Shown here: piece after piece, positions 41,777 to 54,171 of the stretch
Layout of the letters: each line of letters begins with the position of its first letter
Position numbering within the stretch: position 1 is the first letter of the stretch
Assembly: GCA_012934845.2 (NCBI GenBank)
Contig: WNNJ02003831.1
Coordinates: forward strand, 1-64,000
Length of the DNA stretch: 64,000 nt
Direction of reading: 5' to 3'
Source: Pomphorhynchus laevis
Taxonomy: Eukaryota > Acanthocephala > Palaeacanthocephala > Echinorhynchida > Pomphorhynchidae
The notes under the pieces: generated by a model
Database searches by the model: none
What the model was told of the DNA's origin: nothing
The model's input: the letters and a program-made list of their open reading frames with translations, nothing else
Program-made: the position numbers and the translations under genes

Positions 41777-43190
41777 TATATATTTTTTACAATATTTTTT
41801 AGAATAATTTTACAAATGTGTTAGTTCCTTCAAATAGGCCTTAACCGAGTTGTTTCATAACATTTCTATTAGTTTGGTGAATCATTGAGTGGATCGGTTT
41901 GACTGTTGAAGTTTTATCATGAATGCTCGTCAATCGCCAAAGATACACATTTTGCGAGGATGGATGAGATGTTGCTTCTAAGGTGAGTGATGCATTCGTG
42001 ATGGGGTGTATTGTGTTAAACCGCCCGCTTACGTGGGATCTTTCGCAATAATCTGTCTGCATTAGAATCTATGTTTCCCAGCGCAGAAAACGTGAGAGGG
42101 TGAAATCCTAAGCACTAGATTTTTGCCACTCGTCCAGCATATTTGGCTCGTTTTCTATTCTCATGATAATTATGGGAATCGGCCATCCGTTGGGAATACG
42201 ATGAGGCAATCGGGTTATAAACACAAACGACCATGAAGGACGGTTCCATCGTTGTTCCGCATAGATTAGTGCATGCTATGTCTAGTCGAGCCTGATCTCT
42301 CTGTGGTTGTACTGATGTTATCAGATAGCATTAAATCTGGCACTGGTAGGAGTGACGGCTCAATAACAACATTGATACACACATCACGAAATTCTAACAC
42401 GATCTTGTCTCTTATTGTGTTGTGTCGTATAAAAGGTATTCCACCTACTTGACATGAGAGCGCATGTATAATGCTGAAGTTCTGCCACAGATACATTTGG
42501 ATGAGGTGTTTAGTGGTTCCCAACCATATATTGCCGATATCGCGTATTGAAATTGTTGATTCGATAAATATCGATCAGTTTGTGTAACAGGAAAAGTACT
42601 GAGCCACAACGAGGTTCCAGAATTATTAGTGATATGTATTATATTCAACTTTTCTATTCTTGTTAGTTCGTCAAATACTTGCATTTGCATTCCTTTGTAT
42701 CGCAATTATTTTTTCCTTTATTTGCAGGGCGATTTGAATAATTTCCCATTGTGAGCAATCGAAGTCGTTCATTACAAATTCGTAATGAAAATGTGTATTC
42801 CTGTAACTTATTTGAACTAGATTAATTTATTCCAAGCCTCATAGTGAAAACCCTTTCATCCTCCTACAGGGCGTCGAACTCCAAGGTTCCATTGCTTCAG
42901 TATTCTCTGAAGTTCCCTTATGATGACTGAAACCTTGCGAGACGCAAATTTCTGCAAAACGAGCTTACATAGAAGGGTCACCTCTATTAGAGGTATGCCG
43001 TCATGATCGTTCTCGTCACACGTAGTATCGAATATCCGACTCATCATTAGAACAAATTCGTTTGATTCGTTGCATTTTGATATCATGAATAGATTCGGTC
43101 GCCGATACATTATTGCCTTCAAAATTTTATTTAATGTTAGCCGAAGACTCAAGTCGGACTGGTCCCTATCATCAATTCCAGGGGCCGATA
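41777..43190 (-). mobile_element. RT-less REL-LINE derivative (inverted twin of fragment A)
   Basis: On the minus strand, 43190-42860 encodes the pre-RT region (LRLTLNKILKAIMYRRPNLF, KCNESNEFVLMMSRIF, LVLQKFASRKVSVIIRELQR). After about 100 bp without match, 42757-41777 encodes the C-terminal region exactly as fragment A at 629-1609, including its frame break at the HALSC motif. The RT is deleted between the two parts. The 3' motif is at 41822-41840. It lies tail to tail with copy H. Confidence 0.82.
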
Positions 43191-43479
43191 TTCGCTTCGT
43201 TTAAGGGCGAAACCATGCACTGAGGTTCTCCAGATCAGGGGTCGTTTTATGTGCGTGATTCTCTTCGTTTTGTCTGTGTGGACGCCGGAGTGCGGTAGTA
43301 CTCCGGAGCGATTGAATTCACCTTTTGAGTGAGCCTGCCCAGATTTGTTGTAAATGCTTATGTGTGTTCGAGTTTGAACATCGATCTTATTATTGCTGAG
43401 CATGGTTCCAACAAAGAAAGTGTCGCAACGACCGACGATGAACATTTGGGAGATAACTCTACTATTTGCTTTATCTCCT

Positions 43480-44400
43480 TTGACTCTTGTCTAACTGATT
43501 AAAATTAAATGCAGTTTAATCCGACCAAATAACTGGTATAGCGTATGAGATGATTGGAAGCAGCAAACTTTGAAAATATCGGAGAGCTCCTGAAAGGATA
43601 GTGATCCGAGATTTCTTGCAGAAGAGGTAGCTACTAAGTTTTGAAGATTTGTGATGAAGGTGATCAGTAAAGGACCATTCCGAAGAAAGAACTCCCAAGT
43701 AAATATAGCTATTGCAAAATTTCAATTCTTCGTTATTTATTATTAGTCTTTCAGATCACACGAGGCTTCACTCGACGTATTACAAATATGCGTAGGCAAA
43801 TCCATTACAAAGAGAGAAAATAATAAAGGGCTTAATTGATTTCATTGTAGTACACCATGATTAGAAAGGAAGAATTCCCAAGTTCTAAGATTATCGGATA
43901 CGTTTAGGCGATTAGGCTGGAGAACAAAATAAATAATAAGCATAAAGCGTCCACTGATGCATACTTTCGAGGACAGTTTATGGAGTAGCAAGGAACGATT
44001 TACTGTGTCAAATGCTTGTTTAAAGTTGATAAATGTGGCATACAGCGGTCTACGATTTGTAAAACTCTTGATGCAAACATATTTTTTAGCATTTGATGTT
44101 GACCTGTTTGGGCGGAACCCGTATTGCACTGTGGTTAAAAGATGTTCACGATATTTAAGAATACGCATATACAAAACATGAGTGAATAGTTTAGCTATGA
44201 TTAAGTATTGCAATTCATCTGTAAGCATCAAGGGACTCCCAGTCACATTTTCCTATGTACCGGATTTTAATTATTCCACCACGCCATTAAGTCGGAAATT
44301 TATGGTCAGTCAGACGCATATTGTAGAGTTGGGTCCAGTAGCCTATAAGAATATCAATTGTCCATTTTAATTGTTCCACGCATAATTGATCTAATCCGGC
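43480..44400 (-). pseudogene. APE-type LINE RT fragment J, decayed
   Basis: Minus-strand pieces: IAKLFTHVLYMRILKYREHL, VQYGFRPNRSTSNAKKYV, LYATFINFKQAFDTVNRSLL (first catalytic Asp replaced by Asn in this block), and SNHGVLQ then, after a stop, NQLSPLLFSLFVMDLPTH. A later frame reads FCNSYIYLGVLSSEWSFTDH and LSGALRYFQSLLLPIISYAI, the thumb. The YADD block between them is missing. The short C-end and the GVLQ-(G)-LSPLLF order are those of non-LTR RTs; the clade is not certain. Confidence 0.7.
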
Positions 44401-44869
44401 ATATTTATTGTATTTTAGAATTATAAGATCTCTCTCAACTTATGATGATGTAAATGATTGATTTAGCGGATCTGAATTACAAATAATATGAGGCGATAAG
44501 TCAAATGAGTAATGTTCATGTGTATCTTCTGATAATGAATGGCTCGAAATAGACCGGAAGTGAGACAACCAGATGTTTATTAGTATTCTAGTTGTTGTTC
44601 TAGCCTTTCGTTCTTTTAACCACGGTGAAAGCTCTGCCTTAGCTAGTACTAGTCGCTCTATTTCAATACCATTCGTCTGACGATAAAGGACACTAACTTG
44701 ACGTAAATTCTACATAGATTTACAAAATCAGATAATAAAGATTTTCTAAATCATAATAATAAAGATTTTCTTAATAAAAATCAAACATGGTGAAAAATAT
44801 AAATAAATAACAGGCCAGTTACAGAAAATCGAAGGAAATAAACAATACAGCAAGTTAAGTCTTCTTCCA
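44401..44869. other. AT-rich spacer between two LINE fragments
   Basis: No frame recognised. A TAATAAAGATTTTCT unit is repeated near 44730-44775. Confidence 0.4.
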
Positions 44870-45780
44870 TGATCACGGCCTCAAATCCAGGGGATCTGAG
44901 CCCCCCCCCAACCAATCCAACACGCCGCTTTCCGACTGAACCACCCGGGGTCTTTCACCCCCCCCCGAAGAATCCAGTCGGTGCGGACTATGCTGGGTAA
45001 ACGAGAGACGAGGAGCTTAAGAAACCTTAGTCTTTGCTCTGAGGGACGTCTTCCAGAAAAGAAGACAAATCCCGAGATAGCCCAAGTGTCCCAAAGGCGC
45101 ACCTGGGTTTTCCCTTTCAATGACAGATGCTGGGCCTGTTTCAGGGCCCACCTAGCTTTCGTAAGGATACGTTTAAGTCTATCCAGGTCAACTTTCGACA
45201 ACCAGTTCAACGTAACGGTGAACCCCAGGTATTTTACTCGACTTGTAAAGGTAGGGAGTCGCTCAGAGGCAAATATGGAGGAGAACGCAAAGAGTGATAA
45301 TCTCTTAAGTTTTTGCTTTGTTGCAGGGGTGCCATGAAATACGACCACCTGCGATTTGCAGAGTTTAGAACAAGATTGGATTTGGGAAATTGGTCTTTTA
45401 ATCTTAAAAAGAAGCGGCTGATGTCAGAGACTACGTCTTTACACCTGTGCCCAGCTAACAGGGCTGAGGTGTCATCAGCGTACATCACTAGACGTTGTTC
45501 GCGTTTAAATATTTTAAATAGGTTAATGGAGGCAGCAAGATATAAGATAGGAGAAAGTGGTGAACCTTAAGGCACACATGTAATGGGGTAGAACTGACGC
45601 GCATCAGGGCTGTCTTCATAAAAAAATCGTTTGGTGTGCCGCGGGATCTCCACTCTGTTTACAATTCTCGCAGGCAACCCGAGGGACCTAAGAGGAAAGG
45701 TCACAAAGGGAATGGAGATTCGGTCAAATGCAGCAGAAAAGTCGAGGAAAACAGTCACAACAAGATGATGGCTGATATCG
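44870..45780 (-). pseudogene. APE-type LINE fragment P, RT to C-terminus
   Basis: Minus strand: TVFLDFSAAFDRISIPFVTF (motif A with Asp), FYPITCVP then QGSPLSP in another frame (motif B), VMYADDTSALLAGHR (motif C), then VKYLGFTVTLNWLSKVDLDR, LKRILTKARWALKQ and a Trp-rich tail (LWDTWAISGFVFFSGRRPSE). Three frames are needed. C-runs at about 44900 and 44957 lie near its 3' end. The 5' part is cut where the next LINE fragment starts near 45785. A small scrap of the same sequence seems to lie near 27490-27530. Confidence 0.75.
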
Positions 45781-45784
45781 CTCT

Positions 45785-46380
45785 TGGAGAAATCTTGACC
45801 TCTCCCTTCTCTGCTCTGCCTTACTCAAATCGTCTCTATCCTATCCAACAATAACAAATTCCTCTCCTCACGAGCTCGCCTTTCTATTCGACTCTGAAGT
45901 CACATCCATTCTCGATATTCTATTGCCCTTCGAGCCTCACCCACACCGTCGCTTGCACCGTGCCCCATGGTTTGTCATCCAAGGCCTACTCTCAAAGCTT
46001 AGACTCCGTCGTGCTTTTCGAGTCTATCAACACTCTCTTACACGTGATTTCCGCTCCATCACTCCGTCTTACCGTGATTCCTATCTTGCTCATCGGCGGT
46101 CTCATCTCAACCTACTAAGCACCAAATGCAACTCCTAGCAGCATAAAATTACCACTTCATTCAACTCTAAGACTCTCTGGCATACTTTTAACTCAATCCT
46201 TGCTCGCTCCTCTTCGACGTGCAACATCAATGCCCATGATTATTCGTCATTTATCCAGACCAAAGTATCCAAGTTGCTCTATCACACCCCGGTCTCCATC
46301 CTATCCCACTCTGCCCCGCCTAGCCTCATCCTTCCGGACTCAAAGTTTTACTGACGGAACCGTTTTCAAGGATTATTACT
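45785..46380 (+). pseudogene. CR1-like LINE fragment K0, linker region
   Basis: Reads LSPLCSALLKSSLSYPTITN, FLFDSEVTSILDILLPFEPH, LRRAFRVYQHSLTRDFRSIT, YLAHRRSHLNLLSTKCNS, then SKTLWHTFNSILARSS and SHSAPPSLILPDSKF. The same region recurs, further decayed, inside the next element at 47250-47640 (SLFCLTQFFTLF, LMRTKCTLFWQNQLES, SYWKILNSIHSRSS). It is the segment between endonuclease and RT. Both ends are truncated. Confidence 0.75.
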
Positions 46381-46559
46381 GCTTCGATGATGATGTCTCC
46401 ACAATCTCAGCTTGATGATTGTGTATCTGCCTTCAGGTATATCCTTGCAACCATTCTTCCTGATGATAATCCATCCCTCCTTAATAATATCGCTCCTGTA
46501 CCTTTGATGCGTTTAAACAAGTCAACTAAATCCAATCATCTCAGACCTCCACTCCTAAA

Positions 46560-49310
46560 AATCGTTTTCAGACATAGTTCACATGCTTTTTTGGTATACT
46601 TTGCGTTACGGACTCCAAGCACTCTAACTATGACGATCTTGCTATTCGTCGTCTTTGTCGCTCTGGTTTTTCTCTAGTTGAATTAGCTCTCCAAATGTCC
46701 CTCCCGCATTTACTGCTCCTAACCATGGCGGTATTGTTGCCATTGCTCGTCACCCAATGTATCTACGTAAAATTAACGTTAACATCCGTTACACTTCGTT
46801 CGAATTACTCATATGCAGATTATCAACACCTATCCTTCTTGAACTTGTGATTGTATACCGTCCAGGTTCAAATGCCCCCTCACGTATGTTCTTTAACGAC
46901 CTTGTAAATCTTATGTCTCACTGTTCATGGTCTTACATTCCTTCTTTCGTTCTCGGTAACTTTAACATTCGTCTTGATCCCCCGGCTGACTATGACTCTA
47001 TCAATTTAACTAATCTTTTTTCTGATTTTAACTATAATTACTTTCAACAAGCCCAACTTATATTCTCAGCGGTGCTCTCGACATTATTGCTGTTCCTAAC
47101 TGCTTCAATGACTATACCTCCTTGTCAATTACTGATACTGGTTTGTCCGATTATTTCAATACCACTCTTACAATTTCTTACTCGTCCCCATCCCCATCCT
47201 CCTTATCCGCCTTCAACATTAGCTACTCCAAGTCGACCTTGGAAACTTCTAGATATCCCTATTCTCTGTTCTGCCTTACTCAATTCTTCACTCTTTTCGC
47301 TTCCACTTAACTATCTTTCTTCCGATAATCTCTGCATTCTGTTTGATGCTGAACTTACGTCGATCCTCAATAACTTTCTGCCTATTCAACCCCGACGTTT
47401 TCAGTGTTTGCGCCATGCTCTCTGCTTCGATTCCGAATTAAACGTTCGCCAAACTCACTCCTGAATTTCCGTGCTTTCTATCTTTCTCTTCGCTATTCCC
47501 ATCTCGTTCTTATGCGTACTAAGTGTACTCTCTTTTGGCAAAATCAACTCGAGTCATCTTTCTACTCTAAATCTTATTGGAAAATCTTAAACTCAATTCA
47601 TTCACGATCATCTACCCCTTGCGACATAAATCTTGATTTATTCTAATCTTATCTACAATCTAAGCTATCTAATTTACTTTCTCTTCTATCGTTTTGCCCC
47701 TTGTATCCTCTCTTCTATTTAAATACTTCTTCCCAGAGTTATTCCACCTTCTTCCCGTTTCGCCTGACAAAGTTTCTTCGGTTCTTCTGTCATTTCCTAA
47801 TAAGACATCTACTTCTGACCCAATTCCCACTCACTTGCTTAAAAATATCTGCTCATCTATCTCACCTTTCCTATCCACATTGTTCAACTTGTCTATCCGT
47901 AGCCGCACATTTCCTTCCAACTGAAAATGCTCCACCGTTCAACCTCTCCTCAAAAAGTAATCGCTTGATCTCTCACTACCATCTTCGAAATGCCCTATTT
48001 CACTTCTCCTAACCCTCTCCAAACTCATTAAGCGTCTTGTTCTCAAGCAAGTCAATGCATATATATTTTCCTACAACTTGTTTCCTCCCTTCCAAGATGC
48101 TTTTTGCTCTAATCACTCTACTGAAACTCATCCGCTTTTGACATCGTCGATCACTGGATTCTTCTCCATCGTCTTCGTCGTGATTATGGCTTCTCTTTAA
48201 ACAATGTAGCTTGGTTTTCTTCATATCGATCAAACCGTACTTTTCACGTGTGTTCTAACTCTTCTCTTTTCCATCCTTCCATCTCGTCCGGTGTTTCACA
48301 AGGCTCCGTATTAGGCCCTTTGCCTTTCTCTCTTCTCTTGATTTGTCTTCTATTTCTCATACATTTAATTTCCATGTTATGCAATATGCTGATGACATTC
48401 TAATCTATGATTATGCACCAGCTTATCGTATTCATGATCTTTGTGTTTCTGTTTCCAGCTGTCTTGTCTCAATTTCCAATCATTTTCCTTCTCTTCGTTT
48501 TACTCTAAATCCTAATAAATCCAAAATAATGTGGATCCTTTCTCAACGCCCGGCTTGGAACCTTTATCCGTATCATTAAATTCTACAATTCTTTCTATCG
48601 TTGACAATCTCGTTTTCCAGGGTTTCCATTTCTACAACCGACTTTCACTTAAACCTTTCGTTAGAGATAGAGTACGTTCATCTACCATAATTCTCCAAAC
48701 CTCCGTTAAATTCGTAGATTGATCGATTCCCTTCATGTATGACTCATATCTTCTCTCATTTTCTAAGATTTGATTACTGTCTGTGTCTATTTTCCAACTC
48801 ACCTAAATCTACTCTTCTTCCTTTACAACGCATCATCAACGCAGCCGTCCGAGTTCTCCTCAGTCTTGGTCGTTTTGATCATACATTCCACCATCTTGCT
48901 TCTCTCGATTTGCCTACCACTTATTGTCGTGTTTAAATTCGTCTTCTTCTCATTGCTTTCGCCTTATAATTCATACCCCTTCATTTCTCAACCTTCCTTT
49001 TCTCGACAATTCTCGTCTTGTTTACTGTTATTTGCGTTCCCATGAATTTCTTCTTTTACATGTCCCAAACTACTCTACCTCTTTTGGCTTCCGCTTTTTC
49101 CTTGTGTCTGCTCATCTCTTGTGGAATCATCTGCCCATTCATATACGCCAATCAACATAAATGCCATGTTTTAAACTCCAAATCCGATCACATTAAAACA
49201 ACTTAACTAATTTATATGTATGACTTTTGCTGTGTGTTTTTAGTTAGTGGACTTGTAAGCGTGCAGTTGGCACGCATTTGCCACTTTAAATAAATTATTA
49301 TTGTTGTTGC
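46560..49310 (+). pseudogene. CR1-like LINE copy K1, endonuclease to 3' end
   Basis: Endonuclease pieces: DSKHSNYDDLAIRRLCRSGF, GGIVAIARHPMYLRKINVN (frame change), LELVIVYRPGSNAPSRMFFN, FVLGNFNIRLDPP (usual GDFN changed to GNFN). RT pieces: TSTSDPIPTHLLKNICSSIS, GVSQGSVLGPL, MQYADDILIYDYAP, FTLNPNKSKIMWI, LSLKPFVRDRVRSST. The 3' end is a hairpin GCGTGC-AGTTG-GCACGC at 49259-49275 followed by ATTTGCCAC and TAAATAAATTATT. Many frameshifts and stops. C-rich coding strand (T and C codons) sets it apart from its AT-rich surroundings. Confidence 0.85.
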
Positions 49311-51119
49311 CGAACTAAGATTACCTAACATTATTGATTTCACAAAAAACGACTTCCAACTGCGCTTAGAATCATACCGTGACTGAGATACCTTTAAACT
49401 TGACTGAATACATTTACCCTCCCTTACTAACTCATCAAAATCTTGCTACCTGAGGTGATCGCTAATGTCCTTAATCTGGTAATGTTCAAGCGGCTTTGCA
49501 GCGTATGGATTCGGTACATTAGAAATGTGATAAATGTGGATAAATACGCGAATAAAACACGCGATTGTTATTCTCGTAACCTGTTTTCACTAAATCTTTT
49601 CAGAAGAGAGTGTAATTACATTTTTTCTTCCTTTTAGCCATTAAGTCAGATCAGCTGAGTCAACATATTTTGTGTTATTTATAAATTAAAAATAATGAAT
49701 ACATTATTTAATAATAAATAATTTAATAATAAAAAAATTTAATAATAAATAATAATTTAATTTTTAATTATTTTATAATAAATAAATTATTTATTAGCAT
49801 TATAGATTATATGATTATATAATGATTATATAATTACAAATTAAATCGCAAAATTTAAAATTATTAAATTGCAAATTATTAAATATGTAATAACTAAATT
49901 ATTTATTATTATAATAATATTAATAATATTAATAATATTATTTATAAATTTATTAATTATTTATTATTTATAATAACTAATTATTTATGTAATTAGTTAA
50001 ATGTTTTCACTTATATATTAAATACAAGTTAAATGTTTCGAAATGCAGATAAACGTACGATCATGTTGTTTCTTTACTAGTTTGCACTTCAAAACAATAT
50101 AGATAATAAAAGAATGTCAGTTTTGTTTCCCGTATCTTTAATATGAGAATGTAAATTACGGATCTATGTGCTTATTCCTAATGTCACCAGTCTTTGTTGG
50201 AACCTTGTAGTAAAAATGGTCACAGTGGATCAAGCGTTCCATGAAAAAATAACAAAAATAACACGGATTGTACCGTTTGTGTAGATTCTATTATTGTAAG
50301 ACAATATTGATTACAACCATACTGTAGGTGATCGCAAACAAACCGGATAATTAATTCAAGTGCGATTGGTGGACTCTAAAACAATAATAGTTTGCTTTCT
50401 TAAACAGACATATTCTATGTAAAATAAGATGGATGTAACTTCCATATAATTGATAGACAAAGGCCAGCGAAGCGGAAGATAACAAAATCAGTAAGACAAC
50501 ATAACAGCGACTAGTGTGTAGATCTTCTATATGGTACGCTTGGAGTATATAGACCAGATGAATATGGATCACTGGTATTCTTTTTTGTAAAAAATCATCG
50601 ATATGTCAACAAATAAAAATTGGATTAACGATGTCGTCTATAAATGGTAAGTTTACATTTTGAGGACGTAAATTCCATGGATGTAAAGTTCTTCTACAGA
50701 ACCATTTTGTATGTACTACATTTTGTGAAAATATGCGATCTACAATTGAGTTGCATCGAGATAAAAGTAAAATAACAAAACCATTTAAAATTTTCTGTAA
50801 ACCATAATTATTTAATTTACTTCTATGCTAATGATATTTGTCACTGCTTTCATAATTAGAGTAACAAAATTAGTTGTCTGCATAGACATCGTAATCATAT
50901 CGTAAGAAGAATGTTCGAACCGGACAACGGAAACGTGGTGTGATCGTGGAATTAATTATACGAGCAAAAAGTAACTGTCGAATATATTTAAATGTTCAAC
51001 AAGAATTTCTGAAAGAGCAAGCACTTTAATTTAATGAACGATATTGACCGATTACCGATCTGATTTATTTTCCACCCTTGTGATATATATGAGCTCTGCT
51101 CGCTACTATAATATTTTAA
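49311..51119. other. Mostly AT-rich DNA, no gene recognised
   Basis: 49680-50000 is almost pure A and T with TAATAA repeats. A minus-strand frame at 50572-50351 codes a hydrophobic 73-residue peptide (CYVVLLILLSSASLAFVYQL then YGSYIHLILHRICLF) that could be one membrane segment of something, but I see no supporting exon or homology and give it little weight. Confidence 0.4.
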
Positions 51120-51240
51120 TATCCTTTTGTATTTCGAAGCATGTATAAATTTAACGGGTTCCCGCAAAAAGACCACCAGTAATGATTCTTATCAGATCTT
51201 CTCAAGTGCAAATTTGTAACATTGGCTTGAAACACCGGTA
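51120..51240 (-). mobile_element. Possible REL-LINE 3' end scrap
   Basis: Minus strand carries GGTCTTTTTGCGGGAACCC (51157-51175), close to the 3' motif of REL-LINE copies (GGCCCATTTGCGGGAACC). The sequence on either side is not otherwise recognised. It abuts the 5' truncation of the next LINE copy. Confidence 0.4.
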
Positions 51241-51289
51241 ATTTGCGATTCAATCTTGTCATCCATAAACTGACTAAGGCAAACCGAGT

Positions 51290-52215
51290 CAATGTTATGC
51301 AATATGCTGATGACATTCTCATCTATGCTCATGCACCTGTTTATCGTATTCACGATCTTAGTGTTTCCGCTTCGGACTGTCTTGTCTCAATTTCCAATCA
51401 TCTTTCTTCCCTTCACCTTTCTCTGAATCCTGATAAATCCAAAATTATGTGGATCCTACCTCGACGCCTCGGCTTCGAACCTCCCTCCATATCATTAAAT
51501 TCTACAATTCTTCCTATCGTTGATAATCTCGTTTTCCTAGGCTTCCATTTTGACAACCGACTTTCACTTAAACCTTTCGTTAGAGATAAAGTAAGCTCAT
51601 CTACCTTGATACTCCACAACCTCCGTCAATTTCGTAGATTGATCGATTTCCCTTCTTGTATGACTCTCATATCATCTCTCCTTTTTTCTAGACTCGATTA
51701 TTGTCTTAGTCTATTTTCCAACTCACCTAAATTCACTCTTCTTCCCCTACAACGCATCGTCAATGCAGCTGTCCGAATTCTCCTCCGTCCTCGTCGTTTT
51801 GATCATACATCCTACCATATTGCTTCTCTCGATTTGCCTACAATTTATTGTCGTGTTCAAATTCGTCTTCTTATCGTTGCTTTCCGCCTTGTAACTTTTC
51901 ATACCCCTTCATTTCTCAACCTTCCTTTTCTTGATAATTCTCGTCCTGTTTACTGTTCCTTGCGTTCCTGTAATTCCCTTCTTTTACATGTCCCAAACTA
52001 CTCTACCTCCTTTGGACTCCGCTCCTTCCTGGTGGCTGCTCCTCTATTGTGGAATCATCTGCACATTCATATACGCCAATCAACTTCCCTGCAGTGCTTC
52101 AAACGACAAATCCGATCCTATTTTAACAATTTATCCGCTTGACTTTTTCATTTTTGTTTGTGGACTTGTAAGCGTACAGCTTGTACGCATTTGCCACATT
52201 AAATAAATTTGTAAT
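51290..52215 (+). pseudogene. CR1-like LINE copy K2, 5'-truncated, long clean frame
   Basis: A frame continues from before 51290 to the stop at 52140-52142: MQYADDILIYAHAPVYRIHD (motif C), LHLSLNPDKSKIMWILPRRL, VDNLVFLGFHFDNRLSLKPF, VRDKVSSSTLILHNLRQF, LLPLQRIVNAAVRILLRPRR, LLLHVPNYSTSFGLRSFLVA, LHIHIRQSTSLQCFKRQIRS. That is the complete RT tail and C-terminus without a break, so this copy is younger than K1. The element begins inside the RT, as usual for 5' truncation. The 3' hairpin is GCGTAC-AGCTT-GTACGC at 52172-52188, then ATTTGCCACATTAAATAAAT. Confidence 0.9.
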
Positions 52216-52984
52216 ATTATTAATGTGATAAAAATTTTGACTTTAGGATTCGATATTACGTCAGCTGTTTAAAGAGTGAACTGTTTAAGAATTGACTCTT
52301 CTGGAGTGCCGATTTCTTTAGATGTCAATAATATGATTGAGGCAAATTTGCCTTGCTCAACAATCTTTACTGTTTCACAATATTTGGCAACTGTGCGATT
52401 CTCATAGTACTTGACTGAGAACAATTGAACACATTATTATATAACCCTGATCATATCAATAGAATATGCGTTCGCAATAGGACCGTTTGTTCACATCATT
52501 GTCCGAAAGACCAGCGCTAAAAAGATCCAGTCAAACAGAAGTAATATGCATGATGGTTGACTCTAATTTCAAATTCTTGAAAACAAGTGAAAGCTACGTA
52601 TCTGTTCAGCCTCAACATTGCCTTGTCTGCCTTGAGGTGATATCTTTTATAACATTATGTCTAATTGTAATGGATACCTCCTCCATTTTTACAATATATT
52701 CAATGGCGAACAATGAGATTCAAATATGGCAGACAAGGCTAATAGTGAATTGATCGGCTTTAATAATGTATTTTAGTTAGTCGGCTTTAAATCCAGCCAT
52801 TGAGTATATATAGTTAATTAGAAATGGTTCATCTACGCGACTCGTATACAGACACGTTCAAACAATTATTAGTTGCTTTGCCGGTTTGAAATTACATGTT
52901 TTCGAACATTAAAATCCTGATAGTAATTATCTAGATTAAGTAAGCGAAACAAATTAATCAAATAAACAAATTCATCATCTTCCC
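52216..52984. other. Spacer with a 12-bp inverted repeat
   Basis: GCCTTGTCTGCC near 52620 and GGCAGACAAGGC near 52730 are exact complements about 100 bp apart. No frame or family is recognised. It could be a small inverted-repeat element, but no clear terminal duplication is visible. Confidence 0.4.
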
Positions 52985-54016
52985 CTCCCATCCCTATTTT
53001 TTGCGGGGTCCCACAAGGTTCAGTCCTAGGTCCCCTGCTTTTCTCTCTTCTGCTTGGCGATCTCTCTCCGTTTATCAAACCTTACTCCTTTAACGTCATG
53101 CAATACGCCGATGACATTCTAATCTATGATCATGCACCCACACATCGCATACACGATACCGGCATTTCTGCCTCCAACTGACTTTCTTCTACCTAAAAAC
53201 GTCTCTCCAATCTCCATCTCGTTCTAAACCCTGACAAGTCTAAAATAATGTGGATCCTCTCCGTAAACCAAACATATCTCCTCCCACTGTATCTTTTGCC
53301 TCATCGATCATCCCCATAGTCCACAATCTCACTTTCTTAGGCTTCCATTTCGATGATCACCTTTCCCTTAAACCTTTCGTCCGTGACAAGATCCGCTCAT
53401 CTAACTTAATTCTCCGTGACATCCGTCGTATCCGACCCCTTATCGACTTCCGTTCTTTTATGTCTCTTCTTTCATCGCTTCTTTTCCTAAAATCGATTAC
53501 TGCCTTAGCCTTTTCGCCAATTCTCCAAAATCCATCATCGTACCCCTACAACGAATAATCAACACCGCCGTTCGAGTGCTCTTTCGTCTCCGTCGCTTCG
53601 ACCACACATCCACATATCTTGCCCAACTCTCCTGGCCCACCATCCACATCCGCATCAAACTCCGCCTTCTTCTCGTTACCTTTCGTCTCATCGCTGTCGG
53701 CTCCCCATCGTTCATCAACCTTCCTTTCTTAGACGATACTCGCCCCACCTCGCTATCGCTTCGTTCCTGTCATACCCTCTTACTCCACGTTCCTAATTAC
53801 TCCAACAACTACGGTCTCCGATCCTTCCTCGTCGCCGCCTCACTCGCCTGGAATCAACTCCCTCTCGACGTCCGCCGCGCCCCCTCCTTTATCACATTCA
53901 AACACCTCCTCCGTTCACACCTTCTCGACACCTGATTCACAGTCTTGTTTTGTTGTGGTCATGTAAGCGTGCGCTGGCACGCATTTGCCACGTTAAAATA
54001 AATCCTTTTTTAATTA
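52985..54016 (+). pseudogene. CR1-like LINE copy K3, 5'-truncated
   Basis: Starts with GVPQGSVLGPLLFSLLLGDL (motif B), MQYADDILIYDHAPTHRIHD (motif C), LHLVLNPDKSKIMWIL, then a shift into VHNLTFLGFHFDDHLSLKPF and VRDKIRSSNLILRDIRRIRP, another shift, and LFRLRRFDHTSTYLAQLSWP to RSHLLDT and stop at 53933-53935. At least three breaks. The 3' hairpin is GCGTGC-GCTG-GCACGC at 53967-53982 followed by ATTTGCCACGTTAAAATAAA. It is richer in C than K1 and K2. Confidence 0.87.
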
Positions 54017-54171
54017 AACGTAAAGAATGCAATGTTTACATGAAAGACAGTAACTGTTGATGAAAGTTATCTCACGAAACGAATGGAATATAAGCTACTG
54101 TCTGTAATATGAATTTGTAATAACGCTCTTAGTTAATGCAAAGTAAATTCAAAATAATGTCGGTGCGAGTG

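Noticed and set aside
43149-43445. 98-codon minus-strand frame upstream of the RT-less LINE derivative
   Set aside because: It lacks the Cys-rich N-terminal domain expected at that place and matches nothing I know; likely chance reading.
52618-52742. Small inverted-repeat transposon
   Set aside because: The 12-bp arms pair perfectly, but no flanking target duplication or second copy is visible in the window.
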